Assembly (NCBI GenBank): GCA_949825045.1
Contig: OX463822.1
Span: forward strand, 33,544,703 to 33,608,702
DNA from: Argyresthia goedartella
Taxonomy: Eukaryota; Arthropoda; Insecta; Lepidoptera; Argyresthiidae
Reading direction: 5' to 3'
DNA length: 64,000 nt
Shown here piece by piece: positions 1 through 11,219 of the stretch. The notes below the pieces were generated by a model. That model was not told the origin of the DNA, did not search any database, and saw only the letters and a program-made list of their open reading frames with translations. The position numbers and the translations under genes were made by a program. Position 1 is the stretch's first letter; every line of letters begins with the position of its first letter.

Positions 1-10
1 TTATTCTTCA

Positions 11-54
11 AAGGTTTTGAACATTATTACTAAGCAAGAAGGCTTAAAATCGCC
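11..54 (+). repeat. 42-bp dispersed motif, copy 1
   Basis: First of seven + strand copies of a short motif that aligns without gaps over 42 bases. It starts with GGTTTTGAAC, has a centre like TTACCAAGCCATAAGG and ends like TTGAAAATCG. This copy is diverged in the middle. Its two ends form an imperfect inverted pair. I do not recognise the family. Confidence 0.6.
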
Positions 55-464
55 AGCCATTTTTTTATGACCACACATATGAAATGGTTTGGTTTATTAC
101 AGCTACTACTCAAGTTATCAATTAGATTGAGCCTGATACCAAGCTTTCCCATCACACTTTTCCAGGCTTTGGACTGGCAATTATTCGCATTGTTGTTTCC
201 AACATCCATTAGGATCCAAAAGTGTTTATGTAGGTACGTATTCAAGAACCATCCTACACGCGTAATACGCGGTTACACAAAACAAACAACGATTAACCGG
301 CGTGTTTAAAAAGATTGGAATCAGCTCGCTATTTACACAAATATTAGAATCAACACATCCCTATTTACAAATGAGCCTTAAACAACTAAACTAAACCTAA
401 CTTATAACCTAAAACACAACACTTATTCACTGATTAACTAGTTCAATTTAAAAGTTGTTGGAAA

Positions 465-1547
465 TTAAGTCCATTTTGTTGTACGCACACCCTCAGCACG
501 TCGGTAAATGTGCGCATGCACGCGCTTTAACTGCGCCCTATCAGAGCGCACTACGTCGAAGGCGTTGATGATGCGCACTCTCAATTCCTCTTGACCGGCA
601 ATGGCGTGGCCGTCGCGCCCATAAACGAGGTCCTTGACTCTACCCCAAAGGTAGAAGTCAAGGGGTGTCAAATCCGGTGAGCGTGGCGGCCAGGGGACGT
701 GATGGTCGTGCTCCTCCCTTCCACGCCCTATCCAACGAGCTGCGCCTAGAGGGTCCTCATCATGGAACCTCTGGTTCAGGTACGCTCTCACTTCTCGGAA
801 GTAGTGGGCTGGAGCACCATCATGCTGGAACCAGAAGTTCCGATGACGCGCTACTGGCAGATGCTCCAGCAGCTCTTCCAACTCCCCGCTTAGAAACTCC
901 AGGTATACCTGGCCGGTGAGTCGTGGCGGCAGGAATACAGGGCCGAGTAGGTGGTGGCCGATGACACCCGCCCACACATTCAGGCTGAAGCGGGTTTGAA
1001 AGTGGCTTTCGCCCACCAGCCTGGGATTTTCTGTCGCCCACCAATGTTGGTTGTGGATGTTGTACAGACCAATTCGGGTGAATGTCGCCTCATCGGTCCA
1101 CAGAATGTTACGCGTCCTGTCCTCCAGCAACCACTGACAGAAGTCCACCCTAGGGTGATAGTCCGTTGGTAATACCTCCTGGACGCGAAGAAAATGGTAC
1201 GGGTACAGGTCATCATCCCGTAACGTGCGCCATGCGAAATACTGGCTCACGCCAGCTATTCGCGCAGCGTCGCGTGTGCTCGCTTCTGGGTTTGCGGTGA
1301 TGTACTTCAAAACCTGTTCTTCTGCCTCGAGGGCGTATCGGGGCCTGCCCGCATCCCACCGCGGCGTTCGGAAGGTTCCGTGTTCCCGGAACCTCTGGAC
1401 GGTATGCAGGATTGTATTTCGGGAAGGCAGACGAATATCCGGGTGCAGTTCCCGCCACAGTATTTGCGCCTGCCGGAGGCTATTGCCGGCTAAACGGTAA
1501 CACATCACCATGTCGAGCCCTTCCTGCTCAGAGTAAAAAAACGGCAT
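465..1547 (-). CDS. Tc1/mariner-type DDE transposase, intact ORF
   Basis: A 360-residue open frame on the minus strand. An N-terminal helix-turn-helix region (about residues 5-110, the DUF4817-like layout common in insect elements) recognises DNA. The RNase-H-like catalytic core follows. Expected acidic residues are D152 in WTDEATF, D243 in QHDGAPAHY and D292 in PPRSPDLTPLDFYLWG. There are 48 residues between the second and third, longer than the classical 34-39, partly because of a charged insert near residues 275-283 (GRGREEHDHH). There is no internal stop, and the length is normal for the family, so the copy may be young. I could not find convincing terminal inverted repeats or TA duplications in the flanks. 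GC content is much higher than the surroundings, which fits recent arrival. The identity as a transposase is secure; the exact clade is not. Confidence 0.9.
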   Translation of the reverse strand: MPFFYSEQEGLDMVMCYRLAGNSLRQAQILWRELHPDIRLPSRNTILHTVQRFREHGTFRTPRWDAGRPRYALEAEEQVLKYITANPEASTRDAARIAGVSQYFAWRTLRDDDLYPYHFLRVQEVLPTDYHPRVDFCQWLLEDRTRNILWTDEATFTRIGLYNIHNQHWWATENPRLVGESHFQTRFSLNVWAGVIGHHLLGPVFLPPRLTGQVYLEFLSGELEELLEHLPVARHRNFWFQHDGAPAHYFREVRAYLNQRFHDEDPLGAARWIGRGREEHDHHVPWPPRSPDLTPLDFYLWGRVKDLVYGRDGHAIAGQEELRVRIINAFDVVRSDRAQLKRVHAHIYRRAEGVRTTKWT

Positions 1548-1660
1548 TATTTTAGTTAGTCACTTCCGTTCCGATGTTTACGGCGGACTAGTTAAAAACC
1601 GGAAGAAAATGCAAACTAAAGTACCTACTATACCGCGCAGCGCCAGAGACTTTTTTCAGA

Positions 1661-1702
1661 GGTTTTGAACTCGATTACCAAGCCATAAGGTTGAAAATCG
1701 CC
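1661..1702 (+). repeat. 42-bp dispersed motif, copy 2
   Basis: Nearly identical to copy 4 at 4167. It lies downstream (in + coordinates) of the Tc1/mariner transposase, while copy 1 lies on the other side in the same orientation, so the two bracket that gene as direct repeats about 1.65 kb apart. Confidence 0.7.
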
Positions 1703-2278
1703 AAAAATCTATCTCTTAATCTTGGGTATTCCCCTATACTAGATTGAAACGGCTGTAGCGTAGAACAGGTTCCGGCACTAGGTATTTTCAATACTAATCG
1801 GCACCGAGTCCGCAAGCGTCTGGACGTGATCCATCTTGTATCACGTATACGCGGTACAAAATGTGCGCGCCACCTGTTCCCAGCGGCGCAGTCATTGCGA
1901 TGCGTACATCAAGTATTCGGGCGGCCACGATGAGTGTTTCCGGAACATCCCTTCCGGAAATGTTCGCCTTCGCAGGACTCGGGAGCAGTACAGATTCTGT
2001 TAGTAACAATTTAGTAATCTGTGATTCTGTGTTCATACGTTTCATCGTAGGCGGGTTTAGGTGAGTGAATCTCATTATACACTACTGGATTCATATCAAA
2101 CTACCCGGGTGACACAGATGTCGTAGGTAACGATTATAAATAAACAATAAATCAATTATCTCATCTCTTAAACGTTTTGTTATTACCGTATACTTACATA
2201 CTAAACCGTACACTTACATATCCACAGGTTATACAAGGTAACAATAGTATACTTAGGTATACATGCAAAAGAAATTAG
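1703..2278. other. Gene-free stretch
   Basis: Overlapping short open frames occur on both strands (1794-2075 minus, 1861-2064 plus), but neither has a recognisable domain. I see no splice-bounded exon or repeat family here. Confidence 0.4.
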
Positions 2279-2575
2279 TCAAATGGATTGCACGCTTGTT
2301 TCTCACACAGGAGATGAAGGTTCGAGTCCTGCCCCAATGTACCAATGTGATAATTCATTTATCTTAACTACATTATCAGACATTCCGTGGTTCTGATGAT
2401 ACGTTAAGCTGTAAGTCCCGGCTACTATAGCTACTTGGTATTAGTAGTCGTAAAACCCCTCATCAACCCGCACTGAGCCAGCGTGGTGGAGTATGGCTTA
2501 ATCTTACTCGTATCCGGTTAAAGGCCTGCGCCTCATGGTGGAGACAATAATGGGCTATATGTATGTAGGTACACA
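2279..2575 (+). repeat. tRNA-derived SINE-like copy
   Basis: It begins with an anticodon-arm-like stretch and a B-box-like GGTTCGAGTCCTG near 2321. A body follows that I associate with a common lepidopteran interspersed repeat (segments such as TACCAATGTGATAATTCAT and GTAAGTCCCGGCTACTA). A fragment of the same body recurs near 33470. The copy is old, with many changes, and its ends are approximate. Confidence 0.55.
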
Positions 2576-2940
2576 GAAATTTAGCGCTTGACTAGGTTAA
2601 TACATATGTACTCAATATTAAGTAGGTACTTGGTGGTCTAGTTATCTTTGACTTTGTCCTGAGCTGTATAAAATATTATTCTTATTCTTACTATAATAAA
2701 ATTGGTTTTAGACTGGTAACGCCGTAATCTGCAAGAATGTGACTTTACTAGGTACTTTACGGGGTTGCCGCGACTAGGCGGGCCCTCATACTATGATACT
2801 AGGTGAGACTCCAAGAACAAGTATTTGGATCGAGTATTTGATGTGTGCGCGTATTGACTGAAAATGCAAAAGACCCTACTAGGCGGCGGTACTTCAAAGG
2901 AATCTTTGTCGGTAACACACTCCAATCAGTCGGGGCGCAA

Positions 2941-3167
2941 GTGTTGCCAACTTAGTGGATTTTCCACTAGATGTGGTGGTTTAGACGTTCAATTTAGCGG
3001 TCAAAAAATGGTTTTAGAGGCTAGTGGATTTTAAATTGGATTAGGTTGATTCAGTTACTAAGTCGTGAGGTACTACATTTAACCACTAGCATAATTTTCG
3101 TAATTATTCTTGTTAGGAAAGATCGCACTCATAAAAAAGTGCATATTTTTTTGTGTGTTGGCAACAC
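2941..3167. repeat. Possible MITE with 11-bp inverted ends
   Basis: GTGTTGCCAAC at 2941-2951 is matched by its exact reverse complement at 3157-3167, enclosing 227 bp of AT-rich non-coding DNA. The arms are short and I could not confirm a target duplication. Confidence 0.35.
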
Positions 3168-3540
3168 AACATAACTAACATGGTGGTTTTCGTGGATTCC
3201 CCGAAACAATATTTTCGATTTCAACTATGATTTAATTTATTGAAAGGTTTGTTCATTATGATTCCTTTGTTTTTTATGGTACCTACGCTTGTACGTGACC
3301 GCTTTTTATTTCAGGTACAAATTGCATACTTTTTTATAATTAGCTTTCAATATCGTTCATTTTGATACCCCACTTGATAGGATTAGAAGTTTTTTAAGTT
3401 AACTAACGCCACCAAGGATAAATATCTAGTCCTAGGTTTTAGCAATATGTTCTAGATCCTAGGTCCTAAAAATAGCTATTCACATGATTGAAAAAAGTCA
3501 GGAGCACTTTTTGCAAAAACTAATCATAAAAGAAAATATG

Positions 3541-3935
3541 ATTTTCAGGGTTCCCTACCCAAAGCGTAAAAACGGGAACCTATTAGTAAGACTCCGCTAT
3601 CCGTCTGTCTGTCTGTCTGAACCGTGATAGTTAGACAGTCGAAATTTTCACAGATGATGTATTTCTGTTGCCGTATAGCGGCAACAAATATTAAAAAAAA
3701 GAATAAAATAAATATTTAAGGGGGCTCCCATACAACAACTATTTCAATACCACATACAAACTTATGAATGCACCTGGTTACGTACATGGATTGGGAAAGT
3801 AGCCGCAATAACTTTGTAAACAACATTTTGCTATGTAAAATCCAAACTATTCACTACACGCCATCCCTCCTAACATTGTACAGTGATACGGAAACCTTCG
3901 TGCGCGAGTCCGACTCGCACTTGGCCGGTTTATTT
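3541..3935 (+). repeat. Lepidopteran-type interspersed repeat
   Basis: Starts near CAGGGTTCCCTACCCAAAG, carries a GTCTGTCTGTCTGTCTG run at 3603 and ends with GAGTCCGACTCGCACTTGG at 3907. I recognise this order as a very common non-coding repeat of moth and butterfly genomes. No open frame of substance is present. It is the best single hint to the type of organism. Confidence 0.6.
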
Positions 3936-4086
3936 AGTAACGACGAGCGGACGAATTAAATGCGGGGAAATACGCAACCGCCCGGCTTGCGCTGCACGAT
4001 GTGGCAACAGCGCGCCAGAGCGCACGCGTTGGCAACGTTCTGGGCTTTGGACTGGAGCATCAAATAATGATGATTTATTTTTCTTA

Positions 4087-4128
4087 GGCTTTGAACTTTA
4101 TCATAAAGAAAGAAGTTTCAAAATCGCG
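4087..4128 (+). repeat. 42-bp dispersed motif, copy 3
   Basis: Diverged copy (GGCTTTGAAC start, CAAAATCG end). It lies 80 bp before copy 4 in the same orientation. Confidence 0.5.
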
Positions 4129-4166
4129 AGCCAAGAAACTGAAAATGCAAAAGAATGTTTTTCATA

Positions 4167-4208
4167 GGTTTTGAACTCCATTACCAAGCCATAAGGTTGA
4201 AAATCGTC
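4167..4208 (+). repeat. 42-bp dispersed motif, copy 4
   Basis: Differs from copy 2 at only about two positions in 42, so these two copies are the youngest or best constrained of the seven. Confidence 0.7.
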
Positions 4209-4317
4209 AAAAAAACTAATGTTTTCCTAGAGTTATTCCCCCATATCTAGATTTAGGTACGTTGTAAGCGCGCGAGCAATGATTATAGTATCTACAGTTT
4301 GCGCCAAGTTTATATCT

Positions 4318-4379
4318 CTCTGAGCGAGCTGTGACCCCTCTCTCTTATGCGAGAAAGAGAGGTCATAGCTGGCTCAGAG
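4318..4379. repeat. 62-bp imperfect hairpin
   Basis: CTCTGAGCGAGCTGTGACC at 4318 pairs with GGTCATAGCTGGCTCAGAG ending at 4379, with two mismatches. CTCTCT/AGAGAG extends the stem towards a short loop. No gene overlaps it. It could be a MITE remnant or a transcribed hairpin. Confidence 0.5.
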
Positions 4380-4718
4380 ACAAAGAAAATTACCTAGATA
4401 GGTTGGTAGGTACAAGTGACTCCAAGTTCCCTCGTGGCGCGTGGAGGATGTAATTTTTCAGAGACAAGAGTTTACTCAATTTTTACTCAGGAACAGAGAA
4501 AATTGGCGTGTACTGACTACTAGGGCCCTATTCTATTATGGAAAACGCAACGCAATTTGCGCTCTTCGGAGCCATCGATGTGAGAGATTTGAGCCCCAGG
4601 TGATGCCAAGTTTCTGTGTTAGTGTAATGTAGGTAGTTAATTTTGACGCCCTTAGAAATGAAAACTATCTGCCTACCTAGGTATAGGTCTAATGTCAACC
4701 TAAAAAATAAAACACTTA

Positions 4719-4864
4719 CGGCCTTACTAATAAAAAAAGTTATTCACGGTTTAACTTATTCAGTGTTTTGTCCTTTTCATACGCCGAGTAAATGTCAAAT
4801 GTCAAAGCAAGACAAAACACTGTATAAGTTAAACCGGGAATAAATTCTTTTATTAGTAAGGCCG
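4719..4864. mobile_element. 146-bp MITE with TTA target duplication
   Basis: The arms are inverted over about 55 bp, starting CGGCCTTACTAATAAAA and ending with the reverse complement TTTTATTAGTAAGGCCG. Both sides carry TTA (4716-4718 and 4865-4867), the 3-bp TWA target favoured by PIF/Harbinger elements. It has no coding capacity and would need a transposase supplied in trans. Confidence 0.75.
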
Positions 4865-5334
4865 TTAGACAATAGTTTATTTAAATTGTATTGAGGGCAG
4901 GTTCCCAGTTCCTACAAGCCTAACATGAACTAGATTCAGCACAATTTTAGGATAGCTAGGCTACTTACTTAAATAACTAGATAAACATTAAAACATTTAG
5001 TATGATTATGATAATAAAAGCTTGGATGCACAACGGACAACCCAAAGTTTTTTGGACACCCAAATCATGCCGTCTCATTATCTCTCACTTGCTCGGGGAA
5101 TGACAGCGCCGCAGTATGATATTTAAGCGGCACTTATTTTGAGTTAGTTAGGGTTTCCGCCCCGTTATCGACACTCTGACCGTTTAGTGAGATTACACAT
5201 TCACATGACATGCACTGGTTTGAACTTATCGTTTTCAATACTTTTGTTTTAGCATTACACAAGTTTTAGCACACTCGAGTTAGGTGGGTAGTCCGGGTGG
5301 CAGCACTTCGATATCAGCTTTCACAGATTTGGAG

Positions 5335-5397
5335 TAGGCAGGTAGGTATGGTGATAGGCTTCAGGCTCCTGGGTAGGTAGGTAGGTAGTAGGTAGTA
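5335..5397. repeat. GGTA-rich simple repeat
   Basis: Tandem GGTA/GTAG units with interruptions. The open frames that cross it on the minus strand are low-complexity products of the repeat. Confidence 0.6.
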
Positions 5398-5772
5398 CTG
5401 GAGTCATCTGGAACCTAGTTATGTAACCAAGGTTAGGATAGGTTGGCATGGGTAGACGCCAGACGTTTGTTCGGCGGTTATTGAATCTTTCGCCTGCTTC
5501 GGTCGGTGGGCTGGTAGACGGCAGGATGGTGGCAACAAACCACGAGCTTTTGAGATTTTCATTGCGGCTGCTGGTGAGTGATGTGATTTGATGACTTGAT
5601 GAAACAAAAGGCGCTGGCCGCTGGTGGGTGCCAGACACCAAGGTTAGCTTGAGATCTCGCTAGCACACAGCTGCTTACTCGTCGTTTTTACTCGTATGTA
5701 TGGTGTGCCGGCCGCGCACGGCGGAGGCGGGCGGCGCTTACGCTGGCTAGGCATGAACTGCAGGTCGGTCGA

Positions 5773-8700
5773 CAGTGTGACCAGATTAAATTTTACGAAA
5801 ATACCGAGGCACCTCAAAAAAATACTGAAATATACCGATTTACATAGGACAGATATACCAATAAAAATACTGATTTTCTTAACAGGTTTTATTTATTCAT
5901 TTTCACAATAAATGTTAGAGTTATATTTTAACATCTTTTTCGAAGGATTAAATTTTACACAACCTCCTTCATCCTTAACACCTTGCTTTGTTTTTAAAAT
6001 TGCTGACACATTTTTGTTTACAAATCTATTTCTTTGGTCCGTTTTTATTAAATTTATCTGTGAAAATATGCGCTCGCATGCAGCATTCGATACCGGTATA
6101 CATAGCAGAGATTTACTAAAACTAGTTATATTTTTGTATTTTAACATGCCATCACTGTTAGAAATTTTCCCAACTTCCACCCAAAATTGTTCACATGAGA
6201 TGGGTGAGCCAGTGCTCGAAGATTGTAACAAATCACTTACTTCGCGATCAAACTTTAGGGTTCTATATTCTTCGTCGATTAACTGCATTTGTTCTGGCTG
6301 TACTTCGCATGGGAAAGTTTCTATTACATTTCGTAAACTGCGAAATTCTTTATGCACGGCAGTGTGTGGGTCAAGAAATTTTAGTTCTTTAAAAACTGGA
6401 TTTTCAAAAGGCAAACGTGATTTCAATTGCGTGCTTAGCTCAATTAAAAATGATTGGCACCTTCTGAAAAACTCAGCAATCTGTTCTTTCATGTTTACAT
6501 TTCCCCAGTGTTTGATTAATTCTTGGCCCACTTGAATACCTAAGTACATATCTTTCAATGGCAAATAATTTACATGTGACTTTGGGTCTAAGGTAAATAC
6601 ATTTTCTGTATGTTTGATGTAATTAGTTTTCATGAAGCAACCCAAAATCGACAAGTACATACTAGATGCATCATCATACAGTCTATCAATGCACGGATAG
6701 TCGCCTTGAAAAATTACGTTAAATTTGTTTACAATCGGCAAAATGTAGTCCAAAAAGTGAAAGTACAATTTGTTTATATCAGTGGTAAAAGAATTATATA
6801 AAAATTCTGATGACATATTGCGATCACTCAAGTATTGGTCTTGAAAGAACAATTGCAATGCCCTCCACTGCTCAATTATTCTACTAATACAGGCATGAAG
6901 TGAAAGCCACCTTATGTCGTAATGACGCAAGATTCTGTGATTTTCAGTGTCTGTGAAATTTTGGAACTCAGCAAATTCTCTTTGACGCTTGCTGCTTTGA
7001 GAAAAATATCCATATACTTCTTTTACTATTTGTTCTAAATTTCTAGGCAGTATTTTACAGGCGTGGCTAACACTTAATGCTGCAGAGTGACAAACACATT
7101 TTATGAAAAAGCACTTTGGGTTTACTTCTTTAATTTTTGCAACAATGCCAGAGTGTTGACCAAACATCACATTCGTAGTATCAGCAGCGAATCCTATTAC
7201 GTCTTTTATTTCTAAACCTAATTCGGATAATTTTGATGACAACGAATTAAATAAATGACCTGCGGTCTCACCACTTAAATCAACTAAATCAAGGAATTTG
7301 GTTTGTACAGTACATTTAGTTTCAGAGAAGTATTTAATTACTATCGCCAATACTTTGACTGTCGCAACATCTGTACTCTCATCGATTATAATTGAATATA
7401 CTGGTTTACCTGAAGGAGATGCAGTACGAAGTATGTCCTCAATCATATCTTTTTCGAATTCGGGTCCTAAAACATTATAAGTTATAGCAGCTGCTTTGGT
7501 TCTCTTGCAGGAAAATTCTTTCGCAATATCGGAATCGGTAAAACACTTCACTAGAACTTCACTAAGATGGTCCATAGCTCTAAATGGGATATTGTGTTCC
7601 GACAGAAAACTGCATAAACGCAGCTCAGCTTTCTTGACTTCGTCTTTCAGTGGGGCCTTTTTGAAAAATGTATCAACCTGAAAATTAAATGAAAAAATAC
7701 TTGGTTATTTTGGAAACAAAACCAGGATGATTAACTTTGAATTAAAATATATCAAAACTCCTTGAACTAGGTAAGTAAAGCGAGTTATGCTTACCTTTGA
7801 CTGTCCTTTATATTTTATCAAGTTCGATTTATGCTTTTCAGTATTTGCATGCTGTTTTATAGATGCTAATCTACTTTGCAGTTTCGCATTGCATGCTTTA
7901 CAAAATGCGGTGAACTCATCATCTTTATAACGTGAAAGCCACGAAGAAAATTCCGGAATTTGTTCCCACTTAGCTAAATAACTTTGCTGAAAACTAGACA
8001 TGCTGTCCGGATGGATGCAACTAAGTAAATAAAAATAACGAAAATCGCAATCTATTTATATGATGACAAAAACATCTCCTATTTTGGGGAAATTCCCGAA
8101 TTATCGAAAGAAAGTCCTCAAAGATTAAGTCGAGTGCAGAAGAGACAATCATTTCACTTGAACCGTATTAGACGATTTAATACTAGTAATTAAGTATCTT
8201 TTATGTCTAACTACTACCTATTCATGCAACTGAAAACTTAAAAACTAGACGTTGTTTTGAAAATTATAGATAAACTAGCGGTCCGTCCCGAATTCGTCCG
8301 GGTAGACTGATATTCATGAAACAAACGGATTTGAATGTATGAAATCTGGAAATTACACTATATCTAATGTTGCAAACCGCATTAAAATCGGTCCAGCAGT
8401 TGTAAAGTTTTAGGCGAACATACATTGTGCAACTCTGATTTATACTACGTATTGATTGATAATTGTATAGGTAGTATTACAATACTACAACGCCGGCGAC
8501 GGCCGTCTTTCTTGTCATATCTGTAACTTACTCATCTTTGCTCATAGATAACATGTATAAACTAAATCCGGGAAAGCCCCCAGCCAATGTTCGCGTTCCG
8601 GGGAATTCCGCAAACATTGTCCCAAGGACGATCACTCACTACGGTGTTGCCATAACGTCAACCATAATATACCCAAAAATACTGACTCCCAGCAATATAC

Positions 8701-8777
8701 CTGAAAATATACTGATGTTCGGAAAAATCGATGAAATATACTGAAAAAGTATTAAAATACTGAATCTGGTCACACTG
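5773..8777 (-). mobile_element. Complete hAT DNA transposon (3005 bp)
   Basis: The ends are inverted: CAGTGTGACCAGATT at 5773 and its reverse complement ending at 8777. The 8-bp target duplication TCGGTCGA is perfect at 5765-5772 and 8778-8785, the length expected for hAT. Short subterminal repeats of the type AATACTGA/ATATACTGA cluster near both ends (5815-5875 and 8675-8765) and are candidate transposase-binding sites. The element contains one two-exon transposase gene on the minus strand that is open throughout. The empty site would be a GC-rich stretch (about 5700-5772 joined to 8786-8815), perhaps a promoter or first exon of a host gene. Confidence 0.93.
5893..8001 (-). CDS. hAT transposase, two exons, open
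   Basis: Exon 1 is 7795-8001, the intron is 7678-7794 (GTAAGC donor, TTTCAG acceptor, 117 bp), and exon 2 is 5893-7677. Both junctions fall on codon boundaries, giving 663 residues with no stop. Exon 1 encodes a BED/TTF-like zinc finger (FCKACNAKL, then HANTEKH). Exon 2 has the hAT catalytic landmarks: D168 in IIIDESTD, D235 in GFAADTTN, a C-x-C-H motif (CVCHSAALS) near 262, a conserved RW in YDIRWLSLH near 325, and E604 in the C-terminal dimerisation region (NAACERIFSQ). It should cut and paste the surrounding element, in the nucleus. The length suits hAT proteins with an N-terminal zinc finger. Exon joining was done by eye, but phases and splice consensus agree. Confidence 0.9.
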
Positions 8778-8785
8778 TCGGTCGA

Positions 8786-10230
8786 TCGAGCGAGCGAGCG
8801 CTCGGGCGCCGCGGGCAAATGTGTACATTGATGGGATTTTCTACTAGTTAGAGAGAGATAAAGAGTGAGAGACTGATTGCGGCGGAAATTTTTCTCATGG
8901 TCCGCAATACGTGCTTCCTCTTTCTAACTGCAGTGATTGATATTTCCTTCCCACTTGAATTCAAAATGGTTGACTTGAGTTTATACGTTTCAACGTATAC
9001 AAATTTATTGGTGTAGAATTTATGACTTTTAATGGCTTAATGGATGGATTTATGCAAAAGAGGATATATTTTTTATTTTTTAATCTTAGTTTTTTTGTTT
9101 CGAGTAATCCACTTCATAACGGTGTTTTGACAGCGTCCGAAATGTACCTGAAAGAACCCTGAAATTTGGTCAGCTAATTAAAAGTCACCCTGTATACTGC
9201 GCTATTGCCCAATGTTCTCATGTTATTAAATAAATATTTAATGTGTATTTAAGTTTATATATCAGCGATTAATATCAGAGTTTAAGGGAAATATTAAACC
9301 GCACATCAAAAATACTGATTTTCACAGCAAATATCAGGGAAAACACTGCGGTAGCTTAGGTGAAGGGTAAAGGGGACGAGCGAAGCGAAGTGCAACGTAT
9401 TTGTAGATAATCGATTACTACCACGTCAAATAAATCTCTAAAAAATAAAGCGATGTCGTATAATTGGATGATGGAACAAGCCACCTTAAGCTATATTTTT
9501 ACTGTGGCATCACTAACTCAGGGAATCGCCCCTACACCCAGTGTCTCAATTGACACGGTAATTAATTACCGTAATACATCGTAATCAAGCCCAATCTACC
9601 TTCTACACTAAAAATGCATTATGTCTTTTTTCACCGTAATTTCGTTTATGAATCTACGAGCAATTTTGTTAAGTTTATATTGCGTCTAACGAATCGCTGT
9701 GTCGCAGCTTAAAAATAATATCAACTCAATACGGAGGGGAATTACCGAACGTCTACTTGATTACCTACACAAGTAGTCTTCACTCACCCACACCCTGTTA
9801 GTAAGTTATTGCCATCTTTATTTTTAGGAAAACCAAAGCTCGTCGAAGATTTTTTCTATATGTGGAGTTGTGTAACAAAGTAGAGTAATTAATGAAAAAC
9901 ATCAACAATGTATTGTTTTCGCGGGCGAAATAACAGTTATAATATAAACAATAGGTAGTATTTTTATGTTGGCTACTGGTTACAAAAACTAGTAATTTTG
10001 ATTCTGACCGATATATACGTAGTTGTGATAGTGATTTTTAATAATATAAATAAAAAGGTTCTGAACAGCTCCATTCTGTAACTCAAATCCATAGAAAATC
10101 CAAAGTTAGTGTCAAATTGACGTTTCGTGTAAGGAAAAACTGTCACGTAAAACGTAATTTACATCAAAACACGGTATATTTAACCCTAACATGTTTCATC
10201 AAAGACGACCCTTTCTTCCGTCGTCGGCCA
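8786..10230. other. Gene-free stretch with repeat scraps
   Basis: AT-rich DNA with no recognisable exon. A fragment resembling the end of the 19101-19357 MITE lies at about 9165-9197 (GTCAGCTAATTAAAAGTCACC). A copy of the foldback core GCGGTAGCTTAGGTGAAG starts at 9350. Confidence 0.45.
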
Positions 10231-10233
10231 GGA

Positions 10234-10259
10234 TCATGAAATGGCTGGCCATTTCATGA
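10234..10259. repeat. Perfect 12-bp hairpin
   Basis: TCATGAAATGGC and GCCATTTCATGA are separated by only 2 bases. It lies about 230 bp upstream of the small ORF at 10489. This is a true structural palindrome of unknown role. Confidence 0.6.
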
Positions 10260-10488
10260 AATTATTACTTCTATGCTATGGCCACGACACAGCCATACTG
10301 TTTTTGGTCTTCGCTTCGAGCGTCTCAGTGTTGGCCGGCCAGCCAGCCAGTCAGACATTCCACAAGTTATTTAGCAGTCGCCTGTCTCACTTTAGCAGAA
10401 AACATTTTGTCGACATCTCTCTCAGTTCGTCTATCGCCGCGTCAAGATCAACGTAATCAACTAAATATAAAGAAACACATAAAAAACC

Positions 10489-10728
10489 ATGTGGCGAGTA
10501 GTCGCACTCAAAACATTGGCCGCAGTCGTACAACGTATCGCGAATAGCCCAGAGGTGATTGAGGAGATCACCAAATACTTCCTGACCCCAGATATGAGTG
10601 GGAGTGTGTGGTGTGTGCCGGCTGAAGACGACTTCATGTCCGTGGAGTGCGGAGCTACATATATACAAGTCAATGGAGTGGAGGAAGGATTTGAGATCGG
10701 TATAATTGCATCTGAATCTAGTCAGTGA
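10489..10728 (+). CDS. Small hypothetical protein, 79 aa
   Basis: An ATG in good context (AAAAAACCATGTGG) opens a 79-codon frame ending in TGA. The composition is protein-like: an amphipathic N-terminal part (MWRVVALKTL) and an acidic middle and C-terminus (AEDDFMSVECG, VNGVEEGFEIG). Codon choice looks more GC-balanced than the AT-rich flanks. An initiator-like TCAGT lies in the 5' flank near 10352 (GCCAGTCAGACATT). A minus-strand frame at 10387-10788 is longer but has no protein-like character. I do not recognise a family, and the frame may be one exon of a longer gene. Confidence 0.4.
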   Translation: MWRVVALKTLAAVVQRIANSPEVIEEITKYFLTPDMSGSVWCVPAEDDFMSVECGATYIQVNGVEEGFEIGIIASESSQ

Positions 10729-11219
10729 CCATGACCATTTCAAATTTAATCTACAGTAAATTGTGACAGATGTCCCATAAATCTTCAATTTGATAGAAAT
10801 TATTGGTATATGGACACGAATATATGTATCTGGATTGTATATGTATTGTAATGCCTATTGTTTGTATTACCTATTTTATTTAGAGAGTGGATCATTTATT
10901 TAGCAGCCGTAGTAATTTGACTTGCTCGCTATGTTACCAACATATTTCGTTAAACATTCGGTTATATAAACTTTTGGAAAAAGAGGGTAGCCTAGCCAAC
11001 ATGACATTGTCCACTTTGTATGGGCGTTTCGTTTGTATGTGACATTTGAATCGAAACTAACTATTAGGTTTTGTAGTACAGGTTGGTAGGAAACCAATAA
11101 CAGTCATTATTTTGTGTCAATACGCCTGTGTCGTGAGTTTTTCCTGTATACCTACTGAGAGGTTATGTTCAAATAAAATAACATTTCCTTTGAATATATT
11201 TTTATTATTCTGACTCAAA

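Noticed and set aside
5912..6535. 207-codon + strand frame
   Set aside because: It is the mirror of the hAT transposase exon and has no domain of its own.
10387..10788. 133-codon minus-strand frame
   Set aside because: It overlaps the better + strand ORF and has no protein-like composition or known motif.
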